From assembly GCA_050246115.1 (NCBI GenBank), contig JBFWWP010000007.1, positions 104,548 to 168,547 on the forward strand: a stretch of DNA of 64,000 nt, given 5' to 3'. Positions 27,394-35,627 of this stretch are shown here, one piece after another. A program made the translations under genes and the position numbers. This stretch comes from JBFWWP01 sp050246115 (GTDB lineage: Bacteria > Planctomycetota > UBA8108 > UBA1146 > JAJFFE01). Under the pieces are notes generated by a model. It did no database searches. It was given only the letters and a program-made list of their open reading frames with translations, and was not told the DNA's origin. Each line of letters starts with the position of its first letter. Positions within the stretch are counted from its first letter, which is position 1.

Positions 27394-27486
27394 ATGAAGC
27401 GCATGCGACTTCTGGCGCTCGTCTTGGAGGCTGTCCGCGATCCCAGGGCACGCGGGAGCGGGCCGACGGGGCACACGGGCTCCTGA
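27394..27486 (+). pseudogene. Truncated copy of the small lipoprotein gene
   Basis: The first 11 codons (MKRMRLLALVL) and the upstream GGAGG match the intact gene at 23154, then homology stops at 27428 and the frame runs into unrelated sequence for 19 codons to a TGA. The lipobox is lost. The break coincides with the end of the duplicated segment. Confidence 0.8.
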
Positions 27487-27625
27487 TATCGTAACGATGG
27501 TGGCTCCACCGCCCTGCATAGCGTGCCCGGTCCGGCGTCGACGATCCGGTTCGCCTCTTTCTCTCCGCCCAACGCATCAACGCGACGCAACCCCAAGAGC
27601 CCACGCCCTGGGATCGCGGACAGCC
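27429..27625. repeat. 197-bp segment bounded by a perfect 21-bp inverted repeat
   Basis: GGCTGTCCGCGATCCCAGGG(C) at 27429-27449 is repeated exactly in reverse complement at 27605-27625. The inside carries no gene. It abuts the broken lipoprotein gene. It may be a small non-autonomous element or a recombination scar; the rest of the lipoprotein gene does not resume on the far side. Confidence 0.6.
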
Positions 27626-27687
27626 CTGGGCACGAATGCGGCTCAGCCCGCCCACGAGAGCCGACCCAAACCTTCCGGAGAAAGATC

Positions 27688-28173
27688 TCAGAAGCGAGGT
27701 CCAGGATCCTCGAGGCCCGGCTGCAGGTCGGATTCGAAGACCAAGTCGAAGCCGCGTTGGGTGATCGCTTCGACTGCGGTCGCCATGTCGTCGACGTGCA
27801 CGACGACGGCACTGCCACCGCCTGGCCGCGCCATCATCGAGTAGATGTAGTGAATGTTGATCTCGGCGCCGATCAACGCCCGACTCAACTCCAGCAATCC
27901 GCTGCGAGTATCCGGCAGCCGGACCCCCAAGACGAGGCCCTCCGCCAACGGGGTGCCGCTCTCGATGAAGAGCTGTCGGGCCTTGTCTGTCTTGTCAACC
28001 ACCAACCGTACCACGGCGTGGTCAACACTATCCATAATGGAGATCGCGTGGACCCGAACGGTCTCGGCCTCCAGATGGCGTAGCATGTCCGCGAGCTCAC
28101 CCACCTTGTTGTGGAGAAACAGCGACAGCTGCCGAAGTCCAGGGTCGTCGCGCCCTCGTTTCACGGTAACCAT
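27688..28173 (-). CDS. Tandem ACT-domain protein
   Basis: A 161-residue protein. Two ACT-like units are visible: RQLSLFLHNKVGELADMLRH and then GVRLPDTRSGLLELSRALIG, each with the beta-alpha-beta pattern and the Gly at the ligand-binding turn. ACT domains bind amino acids and regulate enzymes or act as stand-alone sensors; a role as an amino-acid sensor is a family inference. The ATG at 28173 is the only reasonable start. It is downstream of the FG-GAP gene on the same strand only in the sense of order (FG-GAP stop 28302), 128 bases apart. Confidence 0.82.
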   Translation of the reverse strand: MVTVKRGRDDPGLRQLSLFLHNKVGELADMLRHLEAETVRVHAISIMDSVDHAVVRLVVDKTDKARQLFIESGTPLAEGLVLGVRLPDTRSGLLELSRALIGAEINIHYIYSMMARPGGGSAVVVHVDDMATAVEAITQRGFDLVFESDLQPGLEDPGPRF

Positions 28174-28239
28174 GGCAGCATGTTAGCAGGGTTCCAGAGG
28201 CTTGTCTTCGCGACTTCGAATCCCCTGTCGGGGCGCCGA

Positions 28240-28258
28240 GAGGGGGGGCCAGCCCCTC
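28240..28258 (-). terminator. Possible weak terminator hairpin after the FG-GAP gene
   Basis: GAGGGG and CCCCTC form a 6-bp stem with a 7-base loop, 43 bases past the stop codon on the minus strand. There is no T-run, so this is uncertain. Confidence 0.25.
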
Positions 28259-28301
28259 CATCCACCCCCGCGATCTGGGCGCCGATCGCTTGCGAATCGA
28301 C

Positions 28302-30179
28302 TCAAGGGCAGCGGGTGGAAGCCGCGCACAGCAGCCCGTCGGGACTCTGGTCCCGTCCGCACTTCGGATACGGCGGCAAGAACGCATTGCCCGGCACGAA
28401 CAAGCCTCCCAGGGCGACGATCGCGTCCACCAGATCGACCGCGCCGTCGTCCGACCCGTCGCAGGCATCGTCGCATTCCGGTGTCGCACCGATGGACAAG
28501 AACAACCTCCCCAAAAGGTAGATCACGTCGCTGAGGTCGACCCCACCGTCCTGATTGCAGTCGCTGCGCACGAAGTAAGCGGTGGCAGTGCCGCTCGGGT
28601 CGATCTCGAGAGTCTGATCGGCCGGCACGGACCAGAGCACGCTCACCGTTTGGTCCGACCACTCCACGCGTAGCTCGTCGACGATCGCACTCGAACCGAG
28701 TCCGAAGTGAGCGGAGAGCTCGCTCTGACTGATGTAGGTGCTCCCACCAGCGATCTCGGCGTACTGGTACGCGTTCCCGACCCGCGCGACCACCCGGGCA
28801 CCATACCCATCCGGCGCCAGGCCCGGCGAGGCGCTCGTGTCCAGAACCACCCGCAGCCAGTGGGTCGTCGAGTCGCGAGCCAAGTCGTTGCGCAGCAAGG
28901 CGACTGGATCGCCATAGCCAACGACCACCAAGTCCTGGTCGCCGTCGGCATCGTAGTCCAAGCGCACGGCTCCGCGTCCCTGTCCGGGGTGGGCTGCTCC
29001 CGCGACCACTGCCACGTCGGCAAAGACCAAGCCTCCGAGGTTGCGGTAGAGATAACACGCTTCGTTGGCCCACTGGCCGGTGTCGCCCCAACCGTTGGTC
29101 TCGAACAAGTCGGTACGCCCGTCGTGGTCGACGTCCAACGCCACGGTGCCCCAGCCCCACCCGCCGTCGCTGACTCCCGCCGCCTGGCTGATCTCCGCGA
29201 ACTGGTGGTTGCCCAAGTTCACGTAGAGCATGTTGCCGGTCCCCGGAATGTCGTACGCCACCGGAAACGGCGAATGGATCGACGTCACGTACCAGTCCAG
29301 CAGGCCATCGCCGTTCAGGTCGGCAATCGCGTGTCCCATGCCATTGTCGTCGAGTCCGGTACCCGACGCCGCGGTTGCATCGGCGAAGGTCCCGTCGCCG
29401 TTGTTCACGTAGTACTTGCTGGTGCCGAAGTCCCCCGCTACGAGCAACTCGGGGTGGCGATCGCCATTCATGTCGGCAAAGCAGGCCGAGTAGGATCTCA
29501 CCGACAGGTCGGTCAGGCCGGCAGGCAAAGACACGTTCACGAAGGTTCCATTGCCTTGGTTCTCGAAGAGCGTGTTGCCATGCCCTTGGATCCAGTGGGG
29601 CACCACCAGATCGAGATCTCCATCGAGATCGTAGTCACCAAATGCGGCACCGAATCCGTCCGCAACCCCGCTCCCCGAGAACTGCACACCGGCCGCTCCC
29701 GCAACGTCGGTGAAGGTCAAATCACCGTTGTTGCGCCACAGCTTGTGTCGCCCCGGCGACGGCGCGAACAGTGCCGGCCCGTAACTGGTTACGAAGATGT
29801 CTAGATCTCCGTCGGCATCGTAATCACCGACCGCCGCCCCCATACCCATATGGGGCTCGGCCATCCCCGCTGCCGCGGCTCGATCCGTGAAGGTGCCGTC
29901 ACCGTTGTTGATGTACAGTCGATCCGCAGAAGATCCGCCGGTGAGCACGTAGAGATCGGGCCAACCGTTCCGGTCGAAGTCACCGACCGCCGCACCGCCA
30001 ACGAAGCCGAAGATGTTGAGATTGCTCCACTGTAGAGCCAGGGAGGGGAAGGGAGTCACGGCGATGTTTGCGCCCGAGGTCTGATCGGTGAACGCAGGAT
30101 CCCCGGCGTGGCCAGCGGCCCAGCCACCCAAGACGACTGCGACCACCGCGCACGCTCGGGCGCGGGTCCCAGACGACAT
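28302..30179 (-). CDS. Secreted FG-GAP/VCBS repeat protein with ASPIC/UnbV domain and dockerin end
   Basis: A 625-residue protein with a signal peptide (about 1-25). Many FG-GAP/VCBS repeats follow (VGDFDRNGWPDLYV, VGDYDADGDLDIFV, FGDYDLDGDLDLVV, IADLNGDGLLDWYV), each with a DxDxDG-type calcium loop. An ASPIC/UnbV domain is at about 440-530 (DSTTHWLRVVLD, SQSELSAHFGLGSSAIVDEL). The C-terminus carries two dockerin-type loops (RSDCNQDGGVDLSDVIYLLG and DGSDDGAVDLVDAIVALG) like the two large dockerin proteins. It is probably a beta-propeller surface or secreted protein; ligand unknown. It lies 39 bases downstream of the GT-C gene. Confidence 0.88.
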   Translation of the reverse strand: MSSGTRARACAVVAVVLGGWAAGHAGDPAFTDQTSGANIAVTPFPSLALQWSNLNIFGFVGGAAVGDFDRNGWPDLYVLTGGSSADRLYINNGDGTFTDRAAAAGMAEPHMGMGAAVGDYDADGDLDIFVTSYGPALFAPSPGRHKLWRNNGDLTFTDVAGAAGVQFSGSGVADGFGAAFGDYDLDGDLDLVVPHWIQGHGNTLFENQGNGTFVNVSLPAGLTDLSVRSYSACFADMNGDRHPELLVAGDFGTSKYYVNNGDGTFADATAASGTGLDDNGMGHAIADLNGDGLLDWYVTSIHSPFPVAYDIPGTGNMLYVNLGNHQFAEISQAAGVSDGGWGWGTVALDVDHDGRTDLFETNGWGDTGQWANEACYLYRNLGGLVFADVAVVAGAAHPGQGRGAVRLDYDADGDQDLVVVGYGDPVALLRNDLARDSTTHWLRVVLDTSASPGLAPDGYGARVVARVGNAYQYAEIAGGSTYISQSELSAHFGLGSSAIVDELRVEWSDQTVSVLWSVPADQTLEIDPSGTATAYFVRSDCNQDGGVDLSDVIYLLGRLFLSIGATPECDDACDGSDDGAVDLVDAIVALGGLFVPGNAFLPPYPKCGRDQSPDGLLCAASTRCP

Positions 30180-30217
30180 CGTATTGTCCGTTACAGTTAT
30201 GAGAGCCTGGGTGAGAT

Positions 30218-30238
30218 GCTAACGAGCGTTAGCTCGTT
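30218..30238. repeat. Short palindrome at the end of the GT-C gene
   Basis: GCTAACGAGCGTTAGC (30218-30233) and the overlapping AACGAGC-GTTA-GCTCGTT (30221-30238) are both perfect inverted repeats that include the last codons of the GT-C gene. It could be a hairpin in the mRNA or an operator for the FG-GAP gene; no T-run follows. Confidence 0.35.
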
Positions 30239-31700
30239 TGCAAGTGTTTTCCCCGAGCGTGGTGGTCGGTGCGCCGCGACGTGTGTGCCAACGACTCGTT
30301 GCCTCGACGATCAGCCATGCTGCGACGGGTCCGAACTCGAGCGCGCGTACCCAAGCGGAGTCGATCCAGATGTGATGCTCACGCCAAGCGACCTGCGCCA
30401 CGTAACTCGCAAGGATCGTAATCGTCATCAGATACCAGGGCGGACTACAGACGACGATGCTGACGGGAAGCAACCACAAGAGGTACCACGGGTGAAGCGT
30501 TGGCGTCAGCACCACGAAGCCGACGGTAATCCACAGGGCCGCCCGCCAAGAGGAGAGCTTGCAGAGTGCGGCAGCGACGCACACCGCACCGCCTGCGAGC
30601 AACAGACCCGCTCGCAACACTCGCGTCGCCAACAACGTACGGTCTTCCGGATCGAAGCCGGCGATCCAACCCAACGAACGGAACAACACGTCGTTGAAGT
30701 ACCAGCTCTCGGCATACGTCCGAATCCCGCGCATCATGAGCTGATGATCACCGCTCAGGTAGGGCAGCGACACTACCAGGATCGTCGCCCCGCAAACTAC
30801 GCACAACCCCACGACTTGGGCTGCGCTTCGCCACCCGGAAGGTCGCCCACTCGATGATCGGACGGACGAGGTCATGACCGAGCTTCGCAACAGCCACGGA
30901 AGCAGTCCCAAAGGGAGCAGTTTCGCACCACCACCGAGCCCGAGCAGCACCGCGTCGACCAACGACCTCCCGGGGCGAGCCCGACTCGCCCGCGGCCGAC
31001 CACAGCGCCACACCAACAGCATGAACAGGAGCACCGCCACGATTTCGGCGTGAGCGCTCCAGATGGACTCGAGGATCGGCAAGGGATGCCACCAGTAAAG
31101 AACGCTGAGTCGTCGGTCCTTACCGCGCTCGCTCAGCGCCGAAGCCACCAGACTACCGACTCCGATTTCGGCGAGCAGGAGCAGAGCACGCCACAGCTGC
31201 AGTCCACCGCCACAGATCGCGACCCCGTAGAACCAGAGCTGCAGCACCGGTGGATACGCGGTCGGGATCTCCGGGTGGTTGACCTTGTCGCGTACCCGGC
31301 TCCCAGGGAGCCAACTCTCTTCGACTCGGTCGAGCTCGTGGCTTGCCGGCTCGACGCCGTAGGGCGAGCGGCCAGCGCACTGAACACGGCCGTCCCAAAG
31401 ATAACGGTAGACGTCGTCGGACAAGAGCGGGTCTGGGGCGAAGAAGAGCAATCGCAACAGAATGCCGACTCCGACGATCCAGAAGTAGCGCACGGTGCTC
31501 GCCGGCAAGCGCGGCAGCAACGCGGCCAGGAGCAGCGCCGGGATCGGGAGTAGCAAGAAGAGAGGAACGAACGTGGCGATGGGGAAAGCCGCGATCGAAC
31601 CCGCCCCGGTGCCCGCCACCGCGACGAACCCGGCGAGCGCCAAGGCGGCCAGGAGCACGAACACACCCCGCGGGCAGCACGCCGTCATCGGGTCCGTCAC
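30219..31700 (-). CDS. GT-C family polyprenyl-phosphate-dependent glycosyltransferase
   Basis: A 493-residue membrane protein with roughly 11-12 hydrophobic helices. The first periplasmic loop has LSDDVYRYLWDGRVQCAG, the acidic motif and Arg/Trp pattern of alpha-mannosyltransferase-like GT-C enzymes (MptB/GT87-like). HPEIPTAYPPVLQLW and LTPTLHPWYLLWLLPV are other typical blocks. It probably transfers a sugar from a polyprenyl-phosphate donor at the outer face of the inner membrane. The acceptor is unknown. The GTG start overlaps the hyuA stop (GTGA), so it is translated with it. Confidence 0.82.
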   Translation of the reverse strand: MTDPMTACCPRGVFVLLAALALAGFVAVAGTGAGSIAAFPIATFVPLFLLLPIPALLLAALLPRLPASTVRYFWIVGVGILLRLLFFAPDPLLSDDVYRYLWDGRVQCAGRSPYGVEPASHELDRVEESWLPGSRVRDKVNHPEIPTAYPPVLQLWFYGVAICGGGLQLWRALLLLAEIGVGSLVASALSERGKDRRLSVLYWWHPLPILESIWSAHAEIVAVLLFMLLVWRCGRPRASRARPGRSLVDAVLLGLGGGAKLLPLGLLPWLLRSSVMTSSVRSSSGRPSGWRSAAQVVGLCVVCGATILVVSLPYLSGDHQLMMRGIRTYAESWYFNDVLFRSLGWIAGFDPEDRTLLATRVLRAGLLLAGGAVCVAAALCKLSSWRAALWITVGFVVLTPTLHPWYLLWLLPVSIVVCSPPWYLMTITILASYVAQVAWREHHIWIDSAWVRALEFGPVAAWLIVEATSRWHTRRGAPTTTLGENTCKRANAR

Positions 31701-33673
31701 CGTCCGGGATCGACGAGCAACACGCCGTCACGACGTACGACCGCACGCGCCGCCGGCGGCAACCAGAGCGTGCTCGAACACTCCTCGATCAGGGCCGGCC
31801 CGAGGACCTCGTCGCCCGCCTTCAAGGAGGCGCGCGGAAGGTGGGGCACCCGAATCGGTTCGTCACCGCACTCCAGGAACACCGGTTGAGACCGCGCGAC
31901 CGACGTGGGCTCGGACACGCGGGCTCGGAGATTCACCGGGTTCGAGATCGTCAAGCGCGTGCGCAGGGTCGTTACTTCCACCGGCTCACTCGCATCCGCG
32001 GCACCGAAGCGTCGTGCGTACTCCGAGAAGAACCGCTCGCGTGGATCCTCGGTAAGTCCCCAAGGCACATCGAGGCCGTAGGACTGTCCAACCAACCGCA
32101 AGCGCAGCTCGTGCGACACTACGCCATCGGTCGCACCGCACGCCGGGCCAAGGCGCTTTCGACAGTCCCGTTCGTGAGCTCGGGCCTTTTCTCGAAGGAC
32201 GTGAGCAGTGCTCGGGGTCCACGGCCCGAGCACACTCGAAGCAGCGACCTCTTCGCGCGGCGCGAGCAGCATCCCCCGCGCGCTCAGTACACCGGGATCG
32301 TTCGGGATCAGCACGCGCCGCAGCTGGAGTGCGCGCGCCAGTGCCACGGCGTGCAGTCCCGCTGCGCCCCCGAAGGGCACGAGGGTGAGTTCGCGAGGGT
32401 CCACCCCACGCTCCTGCGTGATCCTGCGCAGCGCTCGCTCCATCTCCGCTTCCACGACGCGCACAATGCCGCGCGCCACTGCCAGCTTCGAGAGGTTCAG
32501 CGGTAGAGCGAGTGCCGCCAGTGACGGTTCGATCCGCTCCGGCTGGAGTTCGACGCCCTCGCTTCCGAGTCGGGTGTCCCACGGTAACCGGCGAAGAAAG
32601 ACGTTCGCGTCGGTCACGGTCGGTGTGTTCCCGCCGCGCCCGTAACAAACCGGGCCCGGCATCGCACCGGCGCTCGCGGGCCCCACGCGCAGCACGCCAC
32701 CACCGTCGATCCACGCTTCGGAACCTCCGCCAGCCCCTACCGTGTGCACATTGACGACCGGGATCGCAACCGGCAGTCCCCCGACCCGAAACTCCGTCGT
32801 GCGCGGCACCTCGCCACCGGTGATCAAACACACGTCGGTCGACGTGCCCCCCATATCGAGCGCCACCAAACCGGCGGACCCGGCTGCGTCCTCGATCTGG
32901 GTGGTCGCCACGACCCCACCCGCAGGGCCCGACAGCACCGTCCTCACCGCTTGTTCTGCCACCCGGTCCCACGGAAGCACTCCCCCCGACGACTCCATGA
33001 CCTCGAGTCGCCCCGGAAGAATGGAACGTGCGAGCCTTCCGAGGTAGGTCTGCATCACCGGCGCAACGTACGCGCTGATGGTCGTCGTGGAGAAACGCTC
33101 GTACTCGCGAATCTCCGGATGGATCCGTGACGAGAGGACGATCGGAATCCCAAGGTCCGCGAGCTGCTCTGCGAGCACGCACTCGTGTGCGTCGTTCTCG
33201 GGCGAGAACAGCAGGCAAACGGCCACCGATTCGATCGCTTCGGCACGCAACCATTGCCGTAGATCGTCGATCTCATGCTGCGGCAGGCCGACCAAGATCA
33301 TGCCACCGCAAGCCACTCGCTCGGTCACTTCGCGTCGGCATGCGCGGGGAACCAAAGGCGGGGGCGGCTGCCAGGCGAGGTCGTAGATTCGCGGACGATC
33401 TTGGCGACCGATCTCGATGACGTCGGCAAAGCCTCGGGTCGTGACGAGCGCCGTCCGGGCTCCCTTGCGCTCGAGGAGTGTGTTGGTGGCGACGGTCGAG
33501 CCGTGGACCACGTGCAAGTCCGAGCCTTGCAATCCCCAAGCAGCAAGCGCCTCTCGGATCACCCGTGACGGGTCGTCCGGAGTCGAAGGCAGCTTCTTGA
33601 GCTCGAGGGCGCCGTCTGCGGTTGCGAGCAAGAAGTCGGTGAACGTACCACCGGTATCGATCCCGAGCTTCAT
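31697..33673 (-). CDS. hyuA: Hydantoinase/oxoprolinase A subunit (HyuA-like)
   Basis: A 658-residue protein with the actin-like ATPase fold: MKLGIDTGGTFTDFLLATAD (phosphate-1), HGSTVATNTLLERKGARTAL, LSGPAGGVVATTQIEDAAG, VALDMGGTSTDVCLI (phosphate-2), and GAGGGSEAWIDGGGVLRVGP. HyuA uses ATP to open hydantoins or 5-oxoproline together with HyuB, whose homologue is at 8829 on the plus strand. ATG at 33673 is chosen from the family N-terminus. It starts 11 bases after the stop of the zinc-ribbon gene, and its own stop overlaps the GT-C start. Confidence 0.93.
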   Translation of the reverse strand: MKLGIDTGGTFTDFLLATADGALELKKLPSTPDDPSRVIREALAAWGLQGSDLHVVHGSTVATNTLLERKGARTALVTTRGFADVIEIGRQDRPRIYDLAWQPPPPLVPRACRREVTERVACGGMILVGLPQHEIDDLRQWLRAEAIESVAVCLLFSPENDAHECVLAEQLADLGIPIVLSSRIHPEIREYERFSTTTISAYVAPVMQTYLGRLARSILPGRLEVMESSGGVLPWDRVAEQAVRTVLSGPAGGVVATTQIEDAAGSAGLVALDMGGTSTDVCLITGGEVPRTTEFRVGGLPVAIPVVNVHTVGAGGGSEAWIDGGGVLRVGPASAGAMPGPVCYGRGGNTPTVTDANVFLRRLPWDTRLGSEGVELQPERIEPSLAALALPLNLSKLAVARGIVRVVEAEMERALRRITQERGVDPRELTLVPFGGAAGLHAVALARALQLRRVLIPNDPGVLSARGMLLAPREEVAASSVLGPWTPSTAHVLREKARAHERDCRKRLGPACGATDGVVSHELRLRLVGQSYGLDVPWGLTEDPRERFFSEYARRFGAADASEPVEVTTLRTRLTISNPVNLRARVSEPTSVARSQPVFLECGDEPIRVPHLPRASLKAGDEVLGPALIEECSSTLWLPPAARAVVRRDGVLLVDPGR

Positions 33674-33684
33674 GCTTCCCTCGG

Positions 33685-34596
33685 TCAGCGGTTGAACCAA
33701 GCCCTCACGAGCGTCACTACGAGGCCGAAGAGGTCGAAACTGTCCGACGAGGAACTCCAGCGCACGGCCGGGAACGAGGCCTCGCCCCCGCCCAGCCCAG
33801 CCGAACGGGTCTGAGCCGCCTGGCGTCGGACACGCTCGAGCTCACCGCGAGCAACTCGAAGCTCACGAGTCCTCGCTCGGTCCATGCCTCCGGCTTTGAC
33901 GAAGTCGAGAATACGAGCCAACTCCGAAGCGTCGAACCAGTAGCCATGCCCCTTGCACCAGTCGATTACGACGCCGGAACAGGTCGCGAAGTTCTTTCGG
34001 TTCATGAACTGAGCACAGACCGGGCAAGGAATGTAGCGCTCGGTGTTCAGATCCGGTCGCGCTAGCGCTGCCGGGTCCAAGGAGGCAGCTTCGCGCGGCG
34101 CCGTCATGGACACGTAGGCCGCCAGTGTCGTCTCGTCCCGTTTGACGACGGCTCTCTGGAACGATCCCTCGTCCAGCCACAACCCTCCGCAATCCGTACA
34201 CTCCGTGAAAGCCCCGGCGTCGGAGGTTCGCAGGACCATGGTCCCTTTGCAACGCGGACAGTCCGTAGAAACCGCGTGCGCCTGCAGCACCTCGGGCTCG
34301 ATCGCTACGCCGCACTCGGCACAGTAGCGCGCGTCCTGACGCAGACGCGCGAAGCACTCGGGACATGCGAAACCCAGCTTGTGATCCGCGAGGGTCACAC
34401 CCGATCCGCAGTAGCCGCACTGATTGCATCCCTCGGCGAGGTTGGCTCCGCAGGAAGAGCAGTGGACCATGCGTGCATCGTGCGGCGCCACCCGGCTCAC
34501 GGAGACCACTCCGCCGCAGCGACAATGGACTCGGCCGCCCGGGGAAACCCCTTCGGCCTGATACTGACGATGGCAATCCGGACAGGCTATGAGCAT
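33685..34596 (-). CDS. Multi-zinc-ribbon protein with zf-TFIIB-like domain
   Basis: A 303-residue protein rich in CxxC pairs: LIACPDCHRQY and VHCRCGG at the N-terminus, HCSSCGANLAEGCNQCGYCG, then CPECFARLRQDARYCAECG. A zf-TFIIB-type unit is DCPRCKGTMVL...FTECTDCGGLWLDEG. A second CPVCAQFMNR...IDWCKGHGYWFDASEL has the same fold. The C-terminus is helical and ends with a hydrophobic segment (FDLFGLVVTLVRAWF). Function unknown; multiple zinc sites suggest a nucleic-acid or protein contact role. ATG 34596 has GGGAGGAG just upstream. It is the first gene of a leftward operon with hyuA and the GT-C enzyme. Confidence 0.85.
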   Translation of the reverse strand: MLIACPDCHRQYQAEGVSPGGRVHCRCGGVVSVSRVAPHDARMVHCSSCGANLAEGCNQCGYCGSGVTLADHKLGFACPECFARLRQDARYCAECGVAIEPEVLQAHAVSTDCPRCKGTMVLRTSDAGAFTECTDCGGLWLDEGSFQRAVVKRDETTLAAYVSMTAPREAASLDPAALARPDLNTERYIPCPVCAQFMNRKNFATCSGVVIDWCKGHGYWFDASELARILDFVKAGGMDRARTRELRVARGELERVRRQAAQTRSAGLGGGEASFPAVRWSSSSDSFDLFGLVVTLVRAWFNR

Positions 34597-34969
34597 GAGC
34601 TCCTCCCTCGATCTCGAAAGGTCGTACGGGCGGCCGTCAATCCGGTTGCGCCTCCCACAGGATGCCATCCACGCGGGCACTTCGCAAACCTCGACCCTGA
34701 TCACAAGTACATATGTAAACGCTGCCTACGCCCGCCGAGGCCGGGCCCAGAGGCGGCCCACACCAAGCCAGGGAGCCGCGCTGCCAGAAATCCGGCGCCG
34801 AACCCGGAACTTGCGCCGGCGGTCGACGTTCGGGTTTCATGACGCCAGGCCGGGGCTACCTGCCACCAAGCGCTGGCGGCCGGGGGAATCCAAGTGCCGA
34901 TTCGGATTGCCTGGCCCAAACGGCCGAGCAATTGGGTTTGGGCACCAAGACGAGAGGGCGAGGGAGAAA
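34597..34969. other. Divergent intergenic region upstream of the bufferin precursor
   Basis: This 373-base gap separates the zinc-ribbon operon from bufA. A 10-bp palindrome TACATATGTA lies at 34708-34717 in an AT-richer patch. It is the only plausible regulatory site seen; I recognise no copper-regulator operator. No gene is visible. Confidence 0.35.
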
Positions 34970-35335
34970 GTGGAGAGACGCGAGTTCAACAAGTTGATCG
35001 CAGCGGCGGTCGGCGGCCTCATGGCCGGCGCAACCCTCGGCGGATGCACCGGAACCGGAAGCAAGAGCGCAACGACGAAGGGAGCGGCCAAGCACGCGTG
35101 TAAAGGACACAACGAGTGCAAAGGTCAGGGCGGCTGCGGTTCTGGCAACAACGGGTGCGCCGGCAAGAACGACTGCAAGGGTCAAGGCGGCTGCGCCACG
35201 GCCAGCCGGCACGACTGCGCGGGAAAGAACGACTGCAAGGGCCAAGGCGGCTGCGGATCCGGTAACAACGGATGCGCCGGCAAGAACGACTGCAAGGGCC
35301 AGGGTGGTTGCGCGGTACCCATCGCCAAGCACTGA
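34970..35335 (+). CDS. bufA2: Bufferin-type (BufA2-like) Cys-rich precursor peptide
   Basis: A 121-residue protein starting at GTG 34970 (AGGGAG just upstream). The N-terminus ERREFNKLIAAAVGGLMAG has a twin-arginine-like RR followed by a hydrophobic stretch and GGC, so it is exported and may be lipidated. The rest is four repeats of C-x5-C-x5-C (CKGHNECKGQGGC and CAGKNDCKGQGGC) separated by GSGNN or ATASRH linkers, giving 12 cysteines. This is the pattern of BufA2-type bufferin metallophore precursors, which carry modified cysteines and bind copper. The DUF692 enzyme and DUF2063 partner follow at 35784 and 36625. The precursor role is family knowledge plus context. Confidence 0.8.
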   Translation: MERREFNKLIAAAVGGLMAGATLGGCTGTGSKSATTKGAAKHACKGHNECKGQGGCGSGNNGCAGKNDCKGQGGCATASRHDCAGKNDCKGQGGCGSGNNGCAGKNDCKGQGGCAVPIAKH

Positions 35336-35426
35336 TCCTGCCGAGAGGTCCGACGGGAATCGTTCATGAAGCTCGGAGGAGAAGCCGCTAGCCCGCATGA
35401 TTCATGAAGCTCGATGCGAGGAGGCC

Positions 35427-35522
35427 TAAGGAGTCGCCCAAGAATAAGGGGTTTTCGGATCGGTCGAAGATGGCCCGAAGCGACGAGCAAGAGCGTGAAG
35501 TTATTTTTTGGGCGACTCCTAA
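35427..35522 (-). repeat. MITE-like palindromic repeat, copy E, internally deleted (96 bp)
   Basis: Flanked by TAA on both sides. The first ~20 bases match one end of the element, then a jump leads to the other arm (TTTTCGGATCGGTCGAAGATG) through to GGGCGACTCC. The loop and most of one arm are missing, yet both ends are intact. Confidence 0.83.
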
Positions 35523-35627
35523 GTCTCGTTCTGGCAAGGAAGAGCAGCGAAGTCGACCGGAGGTGACCTGTGTTTGGTCATTGAGGATCGAATTCGCTGC
35601 ACTGACGAAGCCAGAGCGAGACTTAGG
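35518..35627. repeat. Second small inverted-repeat element adjoining copy E
   Basis: CCTAAGTCTCGTTCTGGC (35518-35535) is repeated as GCCAGAGCGAGACTTAGG (35610-35627), 17 of 18 bases. It begins at the right flank TAA of copy E. The 110-bp segment carries no gene. Confidence 0.5.

Larger units (their letters stand above)
23463..27428. repeat. Tandem duplication, unit 2 (about 3.97 kb)
   Basis: Second unit, starting next to truncated MITE copy C and ending inside the duplicated lipoprotein gene at 27428, directly against a 21-bp inverted repeat. It contains dockerin gene copy 2, a terminator and MITE copy D. Confidence 0.85.

Noticed and set aside
32986..33254. Minus-strand 422-residue frame over hyuA (31986-33254)
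   Set aside because: Out-of-frame shadow of hyuA with Arg-rich translation and no conserved motif.
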